This document shows, in pieces, positions 20,301 to 26,548 of a DNA stretch of 64,000 bases. The translations under genes and the position numbers were made by a program. Each line of letters opens with the position of its first letter. Position 1 is the first letter of the stretch. The stretch is from Rhodobacter flavimaris (GTDB lineage: Bacteria; Pseudomonadota; Alphaproteobacteria; Rhodobacterales; Rhodobacteraceae). A model generated the notes under the pieces. The model saw nothing but the letters and a program-made list of their open reading frames with translations. It was not told where the DNA came from and searched no databases. The DNA lies in NCBI RefSeq assembly GCF_021378075.1, contig NZ_JAJUOS010000001.1, positions 62,001 through 126,000 on the forward strand, given 5' to 3'.

Positions 20301-20519
20301 CGCACCGGGAAATCCGAGATCGACATCCTGATCGAGGCTGGTGCGATCCGCTTCAAGCCGATCCTGCTGACGGCCATCGCCGCGATGATCGGCGCTATTG
20401 TGATCCTTGCCGACCCGATCTTCCAGGGTCTGGCGATCTCGCTGCTGTTCGGGCTGCTCAGCTCGACCCTGTTGACGGTGCTGGTGATCCCGGCAATCTA
20501 CCGGATCTTCCGCACCTGA
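17292..20519 (+). CDS. RND efflux transporter permease
   Basis: The 1075-residue inner-membrane pump has the RND duplicated layout: TM1 near residues 35-55, a large periplasmic loop, TM2-6, TM7 near 560, a second loop and TM8-12. TM4 carries the proton-relay signature GILVDDAIVVIENI. A histidine-rich stretch (HHADDAHHGG, around residue 535) lies between TM6 and TM7. It is closest to HAE1/AcrB-type rather than to a typical CusA. Start ATG 17292 overlaps the adaptor stop. Its substrate cannot be read from sequence; position beside sox genes and a shared operator suggest a link to sulfur metabolism. Confidence 0.9.
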   Translation: MSTDPSTRPEGDEFEGVKLGIAGRLTRAFIESALTPLMILAALAVGFVALVSLPREEEPQISVPMVDIHIQAPGLKAPDAMKLVTEPMETIVKGINEVEHVYSQTSDDYALVMARFVVGTSADAAILRVHEKVRANMDRIPVGIAEPMIVARGIDDVAIVSLTLSGKPGTGIGANELTRITRELQTEVTKIENVGLTYVVGEATEAIRIEPDPEKLALYGITLQTLSYKVQEANRAFSTGKLRDKGEQIDLVAGETLTAPAEIAGLLLTARDGRPVYVADVAKVSYVGDTSDQIVANVTRDGETLNRTPAVTLAIAKRAGANAVVVAEEILHRVEELKGELVPDSVEVQITRDYGETANEKANELLFHLGLATVSIIALVLFAIGWRESIVVAIVIPVTILLTLFAANIMGYTLNRVSLFALIFSIGILVDDAIVVIENIARHWGLKTPGNRTHKAIVAVAEVGNPTIVATLTVVAALLPMLFVSGLMGPYMSPIPSNASAAMIFSFFVAVIITPWLMVKIAGKAPLHHADDAHHGGKLGAIYTRVAKPVLASKKSSWTFLLVTVVLSFGSLGLLYTKHVTVKLLPFDNKSELSVVIDLPEGASVEATDAVAQKVAAVVTELPEVISVQTHAGAAAPFNFNGLVRHYYLRQYPWQGDVQINLTNKTDRDRASHEIALEIRERIMALDVPAGTSLKTVEPPPGPPVISTLLAEVYGPDAETRRAAATKIRQAFESVPYIVDVDDSFGTQARRLRATVNSDDLEFFEVSEGDVFDTLGLLNGSTTVGYSHRGAERAPLPIVMERSKGAKVMDEATLSTPIPANLLPGARGVVELGDVISIREEKASFPIFRHNGREAEMVTAELAGDYEAPLYGMIAVSDALEQIDWAEGEKPEVALHGQPNDESKVTLLWDGEWEVTWVTFRDMGAAFGVALLGIYILVVAQFGSFKLPLVILTPIPLTFLGIMAGHLIFGAPFSATSMIGFIALAGIIVRNSILLVDFIRHADRTGKSEIDILIEAGAIRFKPILLTAIAAMIGAIVILADPIFQGLAISLLFGLLSSTLLTVLVIPAIYRIFRT

Positions 20520-20541
20520 TCGGGTTGCATGAAACCAAAAA

Positions 20542-20564
20542 GGCCCGCCGTACTCCGGCGGGCC
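20542..20564. terminator. Bidirectional terminator between RND permease and soxT
   Basis: A perfect GGCCCGCCG / CGGCGGGCC stem with a TACTC loop separates the two converging genes. On the minus strand it is followed by TTTTTGGTTT, making it strong for soxT; on the plus strand the tail is GTTTGCATTTC. Confidence 0.85.
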
Positions 20565-20586
20565 GTTTGCATTTCAGGGGATGGGA

Positions 20587-21633
20587 TCAATCCGGTTGGA
20601 AGCCGTGGATCAACTGCCGCAAGCCCAACAGCCCGCCCGCGATGATCGCGGCCAGCGTGACGGGGGCCGAGAAGGCGAGAGTGGACATCGCGCTGATCCC
20701 CTGACCGACCGAGCAGCCAAGTGCCACCGTCCCGCCAATGCCCATCAGCGCGGCACCCGAGACCTGACGCCCGAGTTCACGCGGGTCTTCGCAGGCTTCC
20801 CAACGGAAGAGACCACGGATGGCCGATCCGGCGAAGGCGCCCGCCAGAACACCGGCGACTAGGCCGACCGAGAAGGTGATGCCGCCGCCGGTCGAGGTCA
20901 TGAAATACAGAATCGTGCGGCCGAGCGGTGCGGTGAACGAGGGCGCCTCGACGCCAACCTCACCCAGACTTTCACGCGACAGGTAGGTCGTGCCGACAAG
21001 GCACCAGACCACGGCAAGGCCAGCTGCGATGCCCCACAGGATCTTGCGGCGGTCGCCACGCAGAGGCGCGTAGCTGAGCGCCCAGATCAGGAACAGCGCC
21101 GCGACGGGCAGGGCAAAGGTGATCGGGGTAAGGCCTGTGCGCTCGGCCAGCCAATGCGCGATGCCCTGCGGGGCGGTCGCATCCACCTGCGGCAGCAGCG
21201 CCGCGCGCAGCGGTGCCAGCGGGCCGGACAGCGTAGCGAAGGCGAAGATCCCCATCACCACCACAACCACGAGCGAGCGCAGATCACCGCCGCCGAACCG
21301 CGCCAGCGCGCCGAAGCCGCAGTTGCCCGCCAGAGCCATGCCGTAGCCGAACACCAGCCCGCCGACGACCGAGCCGATCGGGTTCCAGCTTATTGTCAGG
21401 TAGAAGGTCGAGGTCAGATCGGCCCAACCGGCGGCCTCGGCGACAAAAGCGCCCGCGATAGCCACTGCCAGAACGATGCCCCACAGGCGCATGCGGCGCT
21501 GATCCTCGCCGTAGGCGGCAGCCTCCAGCGCGCCGAGCGTGCAGAAATCCCCAAGTCGCGCGGCCATCCCCAGCACGAGCCCACCAATGAGCCCCACCAG
21601 GGCGGACAACACGCCAATCGGCAGAATGTCCAT
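20587..21633 (-). CDS. soxT: SoxT-type YeeE/YedE sulfur transporter
   Basis: The 348-residue polytopic membrane protein (about nine helices) belongs to the YeeE/YedE family, whose characterised members move thiosulfate or related sulfur species through conserved cysteines. Both family motifs are present: GNCGFGALARFGG in the first half and GCSVGQGISAMSTL in the second, plus an early DFCTLGAL cysteine. It follows soxS and soxR on the same strand, the soxT-R-S arrangement known from Paracoccus pantotrophus, where SoxT has been linked to signalling of thiosulfate to SoxR. The gap to soxR is 42 bases. Confidence 0.88.
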   Translation of the reverse strand: MDILPIGVLSALVGLIGGLVLGMAARLGDFCTLGALEAAAYGEDQRRMRLWGIVLAVAIAGAFVAEAAGWADLTSTFYLTISWNPIGSVVGGLVFGYGMALAGNCGFGALARFGGGDLRSLVVVVVMGIFAFATLSGPLAPLRAALLPQVDATAPQGIAHWLAERTGLTPITFALPVAALFLIWALSYAPLRGDRRKILWGIAAGLAVVWCLVGTTYLSRESLGEVGVEAPSFTAPLGRTILYFMTSTGGGITFSVGLVAGVLAGAFAGSAIRGLFRWEACEDPRELGRQVSGAALMGIGGTVALGCSVGQGISAMSTLAFSAPVTLAAIIAGGLLGLRQLIHGFQPD

Positions 21634-21675
21634 TAGTCCTCCCCTCCCGAACGCAGCGCCTCCCCGCGCCAGCGA

Positions 21676-22074
21676 TCAGACTTCGCTGCAGAACATATCG
21701 TATATCAGGGCGATGACGCGCGCGGCGCGCGGGTCGCTGAGGGAATAGTAGATCGCCTTGCCCTCGCGGCGGCAACTGACCAGCCCTTCAAGACGCAGGC
21801 GCGCAAGCTGCTGACTGACCGCAGCCTGGCGCGATTCCAGCAGGTTCTCAAGCTCGGTCACCGATTTCTCGCCCGAACTAAGATGGCACATGATCATCAG
21901 CCGCCCCTCATGGGCAAGCGCCTTGAGAAGGTTCGAGGCATCCTGTGCCCGACCCATCAATTCATCCGCGTCGAGGCGTGCGCAGCCGTCTTCGTCCGGC
22001 GCCGCAGCCGGCTCTCCCTTCAGCGGGGATTTTTGACCATCTGGCGCCATCGGTTGCACCAACTTCCCTTTCAT
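21676..22074 (-). CDS. soxR: SoxR, ArsR-family sulfur-responsive repressor
   Basis: The 132-residue winged-helix regulator represses sox genes when reduced sulfur is absent. The recognition helix region is RQAAVSQQLARLRLEGLV, and the wing is RREGKAIYYSL. Cys63 (MIMCHL) and Cys129 (DMFCSEV) are 66 residues apart, exactly the spacing of the persulfide-sensing pair Cys41/Cys107 in Rhodobacter capsulatus SqrR; extra cysteines are Cys31 and Cys101. The N-terminal 45 residues are polar and probably flexible. It lies between soxS and soxT. Not the redox regulator SoxR of enterobacteria. Confidence 0.92.
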   Translation of the reverse strand: MKGKLVQPMAPDGQKSPLKGEPAAAPDEDGCARLDADELMGRAQDASNLLKALAHEGRLMIMCHLSSGEKSVTELENLLESRQAAVSQQLARLRLEGLVSCRREGKAIYYSLSDPRAARVIALIYDMFCSEV

Positions 22075-22109
22075 CGCCTTGGCATGGCACCGCCATGCAC
22101 AATAGGTCC

Positions 22110-22128
22110 GCGCATAGCATGTATGCGC
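22110..22128. repeat. Inverted repeat before soxR
   Basis: GCGCATA and TATGCGC flank a five-base GCATG centre in the 94-bp gap between soxS and soxR, 36 bases before the soxR start. It could be an operator or an intercistronic RNA hairpin. It does not have the ACAT-N14-ATGT spacing of the other sox-region sites. Confidence 0.5.
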
Positions 22129-22168
22129 AGCATAATCGAGAGCGAAGCAGCCGCTATTTGCGCGGCTC

Positions 22169-22582
22169 TTATTGGGGAGGCGGCAGGTCGGCGCCCGCGT
22201 CGCGCAGCGCCATTCCCAGCAACCCCCAGAAAAAATCCTCTCCCGGATAGCCTTCGATCCTGCCGATTTCGGTGTCGTTCTGCATCAGGACGAAGGTCGG
22301 AGTGAACACCGGTGCCGCACCGATCTGGAGCCCCTCGGCCCAATCGCTGCGCAGGTCCACATGTTCCAGCGGGGCAAGCTTGCCCTCGGGAGATTTCGGA
22401 TAGATCGGGCCGATCTCGGCTTCCCACCGCGCGCAGTAGCCGCAACCGGCCTGCTCGACCATGATCAGGCGGAAAGGCGCGTCGGCGGCATCGGATGCGC
22501 TCGCACCGATGCTGGCCGCCGGAGCCGCCGAAGCCAGCCACGACAGCGCAGGCAAGAATACCGCCGCCAAAGCAATGCGCAT
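22169..22582 (-). CDS. soxS: Periplasmic thioredoxin SoxS
   Basis: The 137-residue protein has an N-terminal signal peptide (MRIALAAVFLPALSWLASA) and a thioredoxin-like domain with active site CGYC (Cys47, Cys50), followed by the TPTF cis-proline loop. In Paracoccus pantotrophus SoxS keeps SoxY in its reactive thiol state and is needed for full Sox activity in vivo. It is the first gene of the leftward soxS-R-T group and is divergent from soxV across a 95-bp control region. Confidence 0.9.
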   Translation of the reverse strand: MRIALAAVFLPALSWLASAAPAASIGASASDAADAPFRLIMVEQAGCGYCARWEAEIGPIYPKSPEGKLAPLEHVDLRSDWAEGLQIGAAPVFTPTFVLMQNDTEIGRIEGYPGEDFFWGLLGMALRDAGADLPPPQ

Positions 22583-22584
22583 GA

Positions 22585-22640
22585 TTGACGCACCTCCAGT
22601 TACATATGAATATCGTAATATGTTTGCGGGGGCGGATCAA
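22585..22640. promoter_or_regulatory. soxS/soxV divergent promoter and operator
   Basis: A 22-bp AT-rich operator at 22602-22623 has palindromic ends ACATAT and ATATGT. Leftward, TTGATC (plus-strand 22635-22640) and TACGAT (22612-22617) are 17 bases apart and drive soxS. Rightward, TTGACG (22585-22590) and GAATAT are 17 bases apart toward soxV. The operator therefore covers the -10 regions of both promoters, a layout suited to repression by SoxR. It shares ACAT-N14-ATGT with the soxX and RND sites. Confidence 0.65.
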
Positions 22641-22677
22641 GGAATCGATCCGGGGGAGACCCTGCCAGGGAGGATAA

Positions 22678-23418
22678 ATGGTTCTGGACCCGAGTTACGG
22701 GGGCGCGCTGCTCGCGGGCCTACTGTCATTTCTGACCCCCTGCATCCTGCCCATGGTGCCGTTTTACCTGTCCTACATGGCGGGGATCTCGATGTCCGAG
22801 CTGCGCGGCGGTGGAAAAATCGCCCCCGGAGCGCAGCGGCGCCTGATCTTTTCGGCCGTGGCCTTTGCCCTCGGCGTCACCACGATCTTCATGCTGATGG
22901 GAATGGGGGCGACGGCGCTTGGTCAGGCCTTCCGCAGCTGGATGGGGCCGCTCAGCTATGTTGCGGCAGCGATTCTGTTCCTGTTTGGCCTGCATTTCCT
23001 GGGCATTCTCCGCATCCCGTTCCTGTATCGCGAGGCCCGGATCGAGTCGAAGTCCGACCCCTCGACGCTGTTCGGCGCCTATGTCACGGGGATGGCGTTC
23101 GGCTTTGGCTGGACGCCCTGTGTCGGTCCCGCGCTGGCGGCGATCCTGATGGTGGCCTCGGGGATCGGGGATCTGACGCGGGGCACGCTGCTGCTGTTCT
23201 TCTACGGCGTCGGCATGACCGCGCCCTTCATCCTCGCGGCCTTCTTCGCGCGCCCGTTCCTTGCGCTGATGAGCCGCCATCGTGCCAAGCTTGCCTATGT
23301 CGAGAAGGCGATGGGGGTCATGCTGATCCTGTTTGCCGTGCTGATCGCCACCAACAAGGTCAGCCTCATCGCCGATTTCCTGATCAAGACCATGCCCTCG
23401 CTGACGTCGTTGGGCTGA
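22678..23418 (+). CDS. soxV: SoxV, CcdA-family thiol-disulfide membrane carrier
   Basis: The 246-residue membrane protein of the CcdA/DsbD family carries electrons from cytoplasmic thioredoxin to periplasmic thioredoxins. Six hydrophobic helices are evident, with the paired redox cysteines Cys22 (FLTPCILPMVPFY) and Cys148 (GWTPCVGPALA). AGGGAGG stands five bases before the ATG. It begins the rightward sox operon and is coupled to soxW 15 bases downstream. In Paracoccus pantotrophus SoxV is required for thiosulfate oxidation and reduces SoxW. Confidence 0.93.
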   Translation: MVLDPSYGGALLAGLLSFLTPCILPMVPFYLSYMAGISMSELRGGGKIAPGAQRRLIFSAVAFALGVTTIFMLMGMGATALGQAFRSWMGPLSYVAAAILFLFGLHFLGILRIPFLYREARIESKSDPSTLFGAYVTGMAFGFGWTPCVGPALAAILMVASGIGDLTRGTLLLFFYGVGMTAPFILAAFFARPFLALMSRHRAKLAYVEKAMGVMLILFAVLIATNKVSLIADFLIKTMPSLTSLG

Positions 23419-23433
23419 TTCAAGGAGAAGACC

Positions 23434-23991
23434 ATGCGCCATTTTCTGACCGCTGCCGTCACCGTGCTGACGCTTGCGCTGCCCGCGTTTTCCGCGGAAC
23501 TGGGGGATGACGGATTGCACAAGGAGCCTTGGTTCCGCGACACCTTCAAGGACATGCGCGAGGATCTGGCCGAGGCCAATGCCGAGGGCAAGCGCCTCCT
23601 GGTCATCTGGGAGCAGCGCGGCTGCATCTACTGCACCAAGATGCACGAGGAGGTCTACTCCGACCCCGCGATTCGCGCACAGATCGAAGAGGGCTACTTC
23701 GTCGTACAGATGAACCTCTTCGGTGATGTCGCGATCACCGATTTCGACGGCGAGAGTCTGCCCGAGAAAGAGATGGCGATGAAATGGGGGGTGATGTTCA
23801 CACCCACCATGATGTTCTTCCCCGAAGAGGTAAGCGAGGGGATTCCCGCCAACCGGGCCGCGGTCGCCACGATGCCCGGAGCTTTTATGAAGGGAACCAC
23901 CGGAGCCTTGCTGACATGGGTGCAAGAGCATGGCTACGAGAGCGGCGTGAACTTCCAGAAATACGTCGCCGAGCGGGTAACGGGGCAATAA
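23434..23991 (+). CDS. soxW: SoxW, periplasmic thioredoxin
   Basis: The 185-residue protein has a signal peptide (first 21 residues) and a thioredoxin fold with active site CIYC (Cys64, Cys67) in WEQRGCIYCTKMH, plus the FTPTMMFF cis-proline loop. It accepts electrons from SoxV. In Paracoccus SoxW is reduced through SoxV but is dispensable for growth, whereas SoxS is more important. An AAGGAG site precedes the start. A 206-base gap with its own promoter separates it from soxX. Confidence 0.92.
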   Translation: MRHFLTAAVTVLTLALPAFSAELGDDGLHKEPWFRDTFKDMREDLAEANAEGKRLLVIWEQRGCIYCTKMHEEVYSDPAIRAQIEEGYFVVQMNLFGDVAITDFDGESLPEKEMAMKWGVMFTPTMMFFPEEVSEGIPANRAAVATMPGAFMKGTTGALLTWVQEHGYESGVNFQKYVAERVTGQ

Positions 23992-24055
23992 TTCGCTGAT
24001 AACCCCGCGCAAGGGACTCTCTGCGCTGGATCGAATAAACGAATATAAATCAGCA

Positions 24056-24077
24056 ACATGCGGATCGATGTTCATGT
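24056..24077. promoter_or_regulatory. Candidate SoxR operator before soxX
   Basis: ACATG and CATGT bound a 22-bp element, again ACAT-N14-ATGT. It lies 13 bases before the -35 of the likely soxX promoter and 120 bases before the soxX start. Confidence 0.55.
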
Positions 24078-24089
24078 CTTGCGGCAAGC

Positions 24090-24119
24090 TTCACACTTTG
24101 CGCTATCATCAGATATATA
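24090..24119 (+). promoter_or_regulatory. Candidate soxX promoter
   Basis: TTCACA (24090-24095) and TATATA (24114-24119) are separated by 18 bases within an unusually AT-rich stretch of the soxW-soxX gap. A separate promoter before soxX is known in Paracoccus pantotrophus, which supports the reading. Confidence 0.5.
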
Positions 24120-24197
24120 GATTTTTGAATTTAACTATTGCGTCGATCTGACGCGCACGGATATGTTGGAGGTGGGAGAAGAAATGGGAGGTCTTCG

Positions 24198-24668
24198 ATG
24201 AATCGCCACGTCGTGCTGGCGGCTGCCGCCGTCACACTCGCCACCGGGGTCGCCTTCGCTGAAACCGCACCCACCGAGGTGCAGTTCGAAGAGGGCGCGG
24301 TCGCGCAATCGCTTACCGGCCAGCCGGGTAATGCCGAAGAAGGTGCGAAGGTTGCGACCACGCGCTCGCTTGGCAATTGCGTCGCCTGCCACCAGGTGTC
24401 GTCGCTCAGCGCGGATTTCCAGGGCAACATCGGCCCGGCGCTGGATGGTGCTGCGGACCGCTGGTCCGAAGAGCAGCTGCGCGGCATCGTTGTGGACGCC
24501 AAACATACCTTCGAAGGGACCGTAATGCCGGGCATGTACAAGACCGGCCCGTTCATCCGTCCCGGCGATGAATACACCGGTAAGGCCGCCCCGGCCGATC
24601 TGCCGCCGATCCTGTCGGCGCAGCAGGTCGAGGACGTGGTCGCCTTCCTGCTGACGCTAAAAGAGTGA
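24198..24668 (+). CDS. soxX: SoxX, cytochrome c subunit of SoxXA
   Basis: The 156-residue monohaem cytochrome forms SoxXA, which couples thiosulfate to the SoxY cysteine in the periplasm. A signal peptide ends after AFA (residue 21). The haem motif is CVACH (61-65), and Met110 or Met113 (VMPGMYKTGPF) is the likely axial ligand. GGGAGG stands seven bases before the ATG at 24198; the longer open frame from 24138 has no signal sequence and is rejected. It starts the soxXYZABCD block. Confidence 0.94.
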   Translation: MNRHVVLAAAAVTLATGVAFAETAPTEVQFEEGAVAQSLTGQPGNAEEGAKVATTRSLGNCVACHQVSSLSADFQGNIGPALDGAADRWSEEQLRGIVVDAKHTFEGTVMPGMYKTGPFIRPGDEYTGKAAPADLPPILSAQQVEDVVAFLLTLKE

Positions 24669-24693
24669 TCACCGAGATCAAGAGGAGAAACCA

Positions 24694-25113
24694 ATGAAAC
24701 TTTCCAGACGTGATGCGCTGGCCCTGGCTCTCGGTGGTGCTGCCGCCGCCATGCTGCCCGCCCGCGCCATGGCCGACGCCGCTGCCGATGCGATCGCCGC
24801 CTTCACCGGTGGCGCCGCGACCGGCACGGGTGGCCTGACGCTGACCGCCCCCGAAATCGCCGAGAACGGCAACACCGTTCCGATCGCCGTCGACGCCCCC
24901 GGCGCGACCGAGATCATCGTGCTGGCCACCGGCAACCCGACCCCGTCCGTCGCGACCTTCAAGTTCGGTCCCGCCGCCGGTTCGCAGGCCGCCTCGACCC
25001 GCATCCGTCTGTCGAAGACGCAGGATGTCATCGCGATCGCCAAGATGCCCGACGGCAGCTTCGTGCAGGCCAGCTCGACCGTGAAGGTCACCATCGGCGG
25101 CTGCGGCGGCTGA
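24694..25113 (+). CDS. soxY: SoxY, sulfur-carrier protein
   Basis: The 139-residue SoxY carries pathway intermediates on the cysteine of its C-terminal swinging arm; the last five residues are GGCGG with the carrier Cys137. The N-terminus has a Tat signal (SRRDALALALGG), so SoxYZ is exported folded. The body is the expected immunoglobulin-like sandwich. AAGAGGAGAAACC lies before the ATG. soxZ begins 20 bases after the stop. Confidence 0.96.
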   Translation: MKLSRRDALALALGGAAAAMLPARAMADAAADAIAAFTGGAATGTGGLTLTAPEIAENGNTVPIAVDAPGATEIIVLATGNPTPSVATFKFGPAAGSQAASTRIRLSKTQDVIAIAKMPDGSFVQASSTVKVTIGGCGG

Positions 25114-25133
25114 TTTTTCGAGGAGACACAGAC

Positions 25134-25463
25134 ATGGCTGATAACGTCAAACCCCGCGTGAAAGTGCCCTCGAAGGCGAAAGCTGGCGAAGTGGTCGCGC
25201 TCAAGACCCTGATCTCGCACCCGATGGAATCGGGTCAGCGCAAGGACAAGGACGGTAACCTGATCCCGCGCTCGATCATCAATCGCTTCACCTGCGAGTT
25301 CAACGGTGTGCTCGTGATCGATGTCACGCTCGAGCCCTCGATCTCGACCAACCCCTATATCGAGTTCGACGCCAAGGTCGATGCCTCCGGTGAGTTCAAG
25401 TTCACCTGGTACGACGACGACGGCTCGGTCTACGAGGACAAGAAGTCGATCGAAGTGGCCTGA
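25134..25463 (+). CDS. soxZ: SoxZ, SoxY partner
   Basis: The 109-residue SoxZ has no signal peptide and is carried to the periplasm by SoxY's Tat signal as the SoxYZ heterodimer. It shows the family opening KPRVKVPSKAKAGEVVALKT (in parts: KPRVKVP, AGEVVALKTLISHPMESG) and the FTWYDDDGS C-terminal strand. GAGGAGACACAGAC precedes the ATG. Length is typical. Confidence 0.96.
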   Translation: MADNVKPRVKVPSKAKAGEVVALKTLISHPMESGQRKDKDGNLIPRSIINRFTCEFNGVLVIDVTLEPSISTNPYIEFDAKVDASGEFKFTWYDDDGSVYEDKKSIEVA

Positions 25464-25471
25464 GGCCGATC

Positions 25472-25493
25472 CGGCGCGTGAGGGAGCGCGCCG
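25472..25493 (+). other. Intercistronic hairpin 1, soxZ-soxA
   Basis: CGGCGCG pairs with CGCGCCG around an eight-base loop, nine bases after the soxZ stop. No T-run follows, so an RNA-stability or processing role is likelier than termination. Confidence 0.5.
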
Positions 25494-25505
25494 CAACCAA
25501 GGAAC

Positions 25506-25533
25506 GCCCGAGCCCTCGCAGAAGGGCTTGGGC
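25506..25533 (+). other. Intercistronic hairpin 2, soxZ-soxA
   Basis: An 11-bp stem (GCCC, one G-T pair, AGCCCT against AGGGCT...GGGC) with a six-base loop lies 22 bases before the soxA start. There is no T-run. Confidence 0.6.
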
Positions 25534-25555
25534 AGCACTCAGGGAGGATCAAGGA

Positions 25556-26413
25556 ATGATGCTGCGCACTCGCGCCACTACTGCCGCCGCCGTCGCGCTG
25601 GCCCTTGGCTTTGGCCCCGCCATGGCCGAGCCGGTCGATGCCGAACTGGTGGTCAACGAAGAACTGACCATTACCACCAAGGCCCCCGCCGCGGCGCATC
25701 TGGACGGTGCGCTGACCGAAGTCTATTCGGGCTGGCTCTTCCGTGAGGACGAGACCCGTGCCATGCAGATGGACGACTTCGACAACCCGATGTTCGTCTA
25801 TGCCGAGCAGGGCATGGATGCCTGGAATACCGCCGAGGGCACCGAAGGCAAGGCCTGCGTCGATTGCCACGGCGCGATTGAGGAAGGCATGAAGGGCGTG
25901 CGCGCCGTCATGCCCAAGGTCAATGCTGCCGGTGCGCTCTGGTCGATGGAAGACTACGTCAACGCTTGCCGCACCGAGCGCATGGGCGCCGAGGCGTGGA
26001 AGTGGAACTCGGACCAGATGAAGCACATGACCACGGCCATCTCGCTGCAATCGCGCGGGATGCCGGTCGCGGTTCAGATCGACGGCCCGGCCGCCGAGTT
26101 CTGGGAGCGCGGCAAGGAGATGTATTACACCCGCTATGGCCAGCTTGAGCTGAGCTGCGCGAGCTGCCACGAGCAGAACTACGGGAATTACATCCGCGCC
26201 GACCACCTGAGCCAAGGCCAGACCAACGGCTTCCCGCTCTATCGTCTGAAGGATGCGGCCCCGGTCTCGATCCACCAGCGCTTTGTGGGCTGTGTGCGCG
26301 ACACCCGCGCCGAGACCTTCGGTGCCGGCAGCCAGGAGTTCCGCGAGCTTGAGCTTTACGTCGCCTCGCGCGGCCTCGGGCTTGATATCGAAGGCGCTGG
26401 TGTCCGTCCGTAA
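25556..26413 (+). CDS. soxA: SoxA, dihaem cytochrome c subunit of SoxXA
   Basis: The 285-residue SoxA catalyses oxidative coupling of thiosulfate to SoxY. Signal peptide residues 1-24 (..GFGPAMA). Two haem motifs are present, CVDCH (101-105) and CASCH (201-205), so this is the dihaem form as in Paracoccus and Rhodovulum. Cys246 (FVGCVRDTRAETF) is the active-site cysteine persulfide haem ligand. AGGGAGG stands eight bases before ATG 25556; an in-frame ATG follows directly. The upstream extension from 25478 is non-coding. Confidence 0.95.
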   Translation: MMLRTRATTAAAVALALGFGPAMAEPVDAELVVNEELTITTKAPAAAHLDGALTEVYSGWLFREDETRAMQMDDFDNPMFVYAEQGMDAWNTAEGTEGKACVDCHGAIEEGMKGVRAVMPKVNAAGALWSMEDYVNACRTERMGAEAWKWNSDQMKHMTTAISLQSRGMPVAVQIDGPAAEFWERGKEMYYTRYGQLELSCASCHEQNYGNYIRADHLSQGQTNGFPLYRLKDAAPVSIHQRFVGCVRDTRAETFGAGSQEFRELELYVASRGLGLDIEGAGVRP

Positions 26414-26417
26414 CCCG

Positions 26418-26452
26418 TAACGCGGGGTAGGGGGTTCCCTTGCCCCGCGTTA
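26418..26452 (+). other. Intercistronic hairpin soxA-soxB
   Basis: A perfect 10-bp stem TAACGCGGGG / CCCCGCGTTA closes a 15-base loop four bases after the soxA stop, followed by TTCTTTCC. It may be a partial terminator or a 3'-end stabiliser; soxB begins 96 bases later. Confidence 0.65.
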
Positions 26453-26548
26453 TTCTTTCCTGACACATTCAAGAATTTCTATCTATCGGATATCCTTGAG
26501 GAAATCCGGTATGAGGACCCCGGAGGCGGGGCAGAAGGAGGCTACCTC

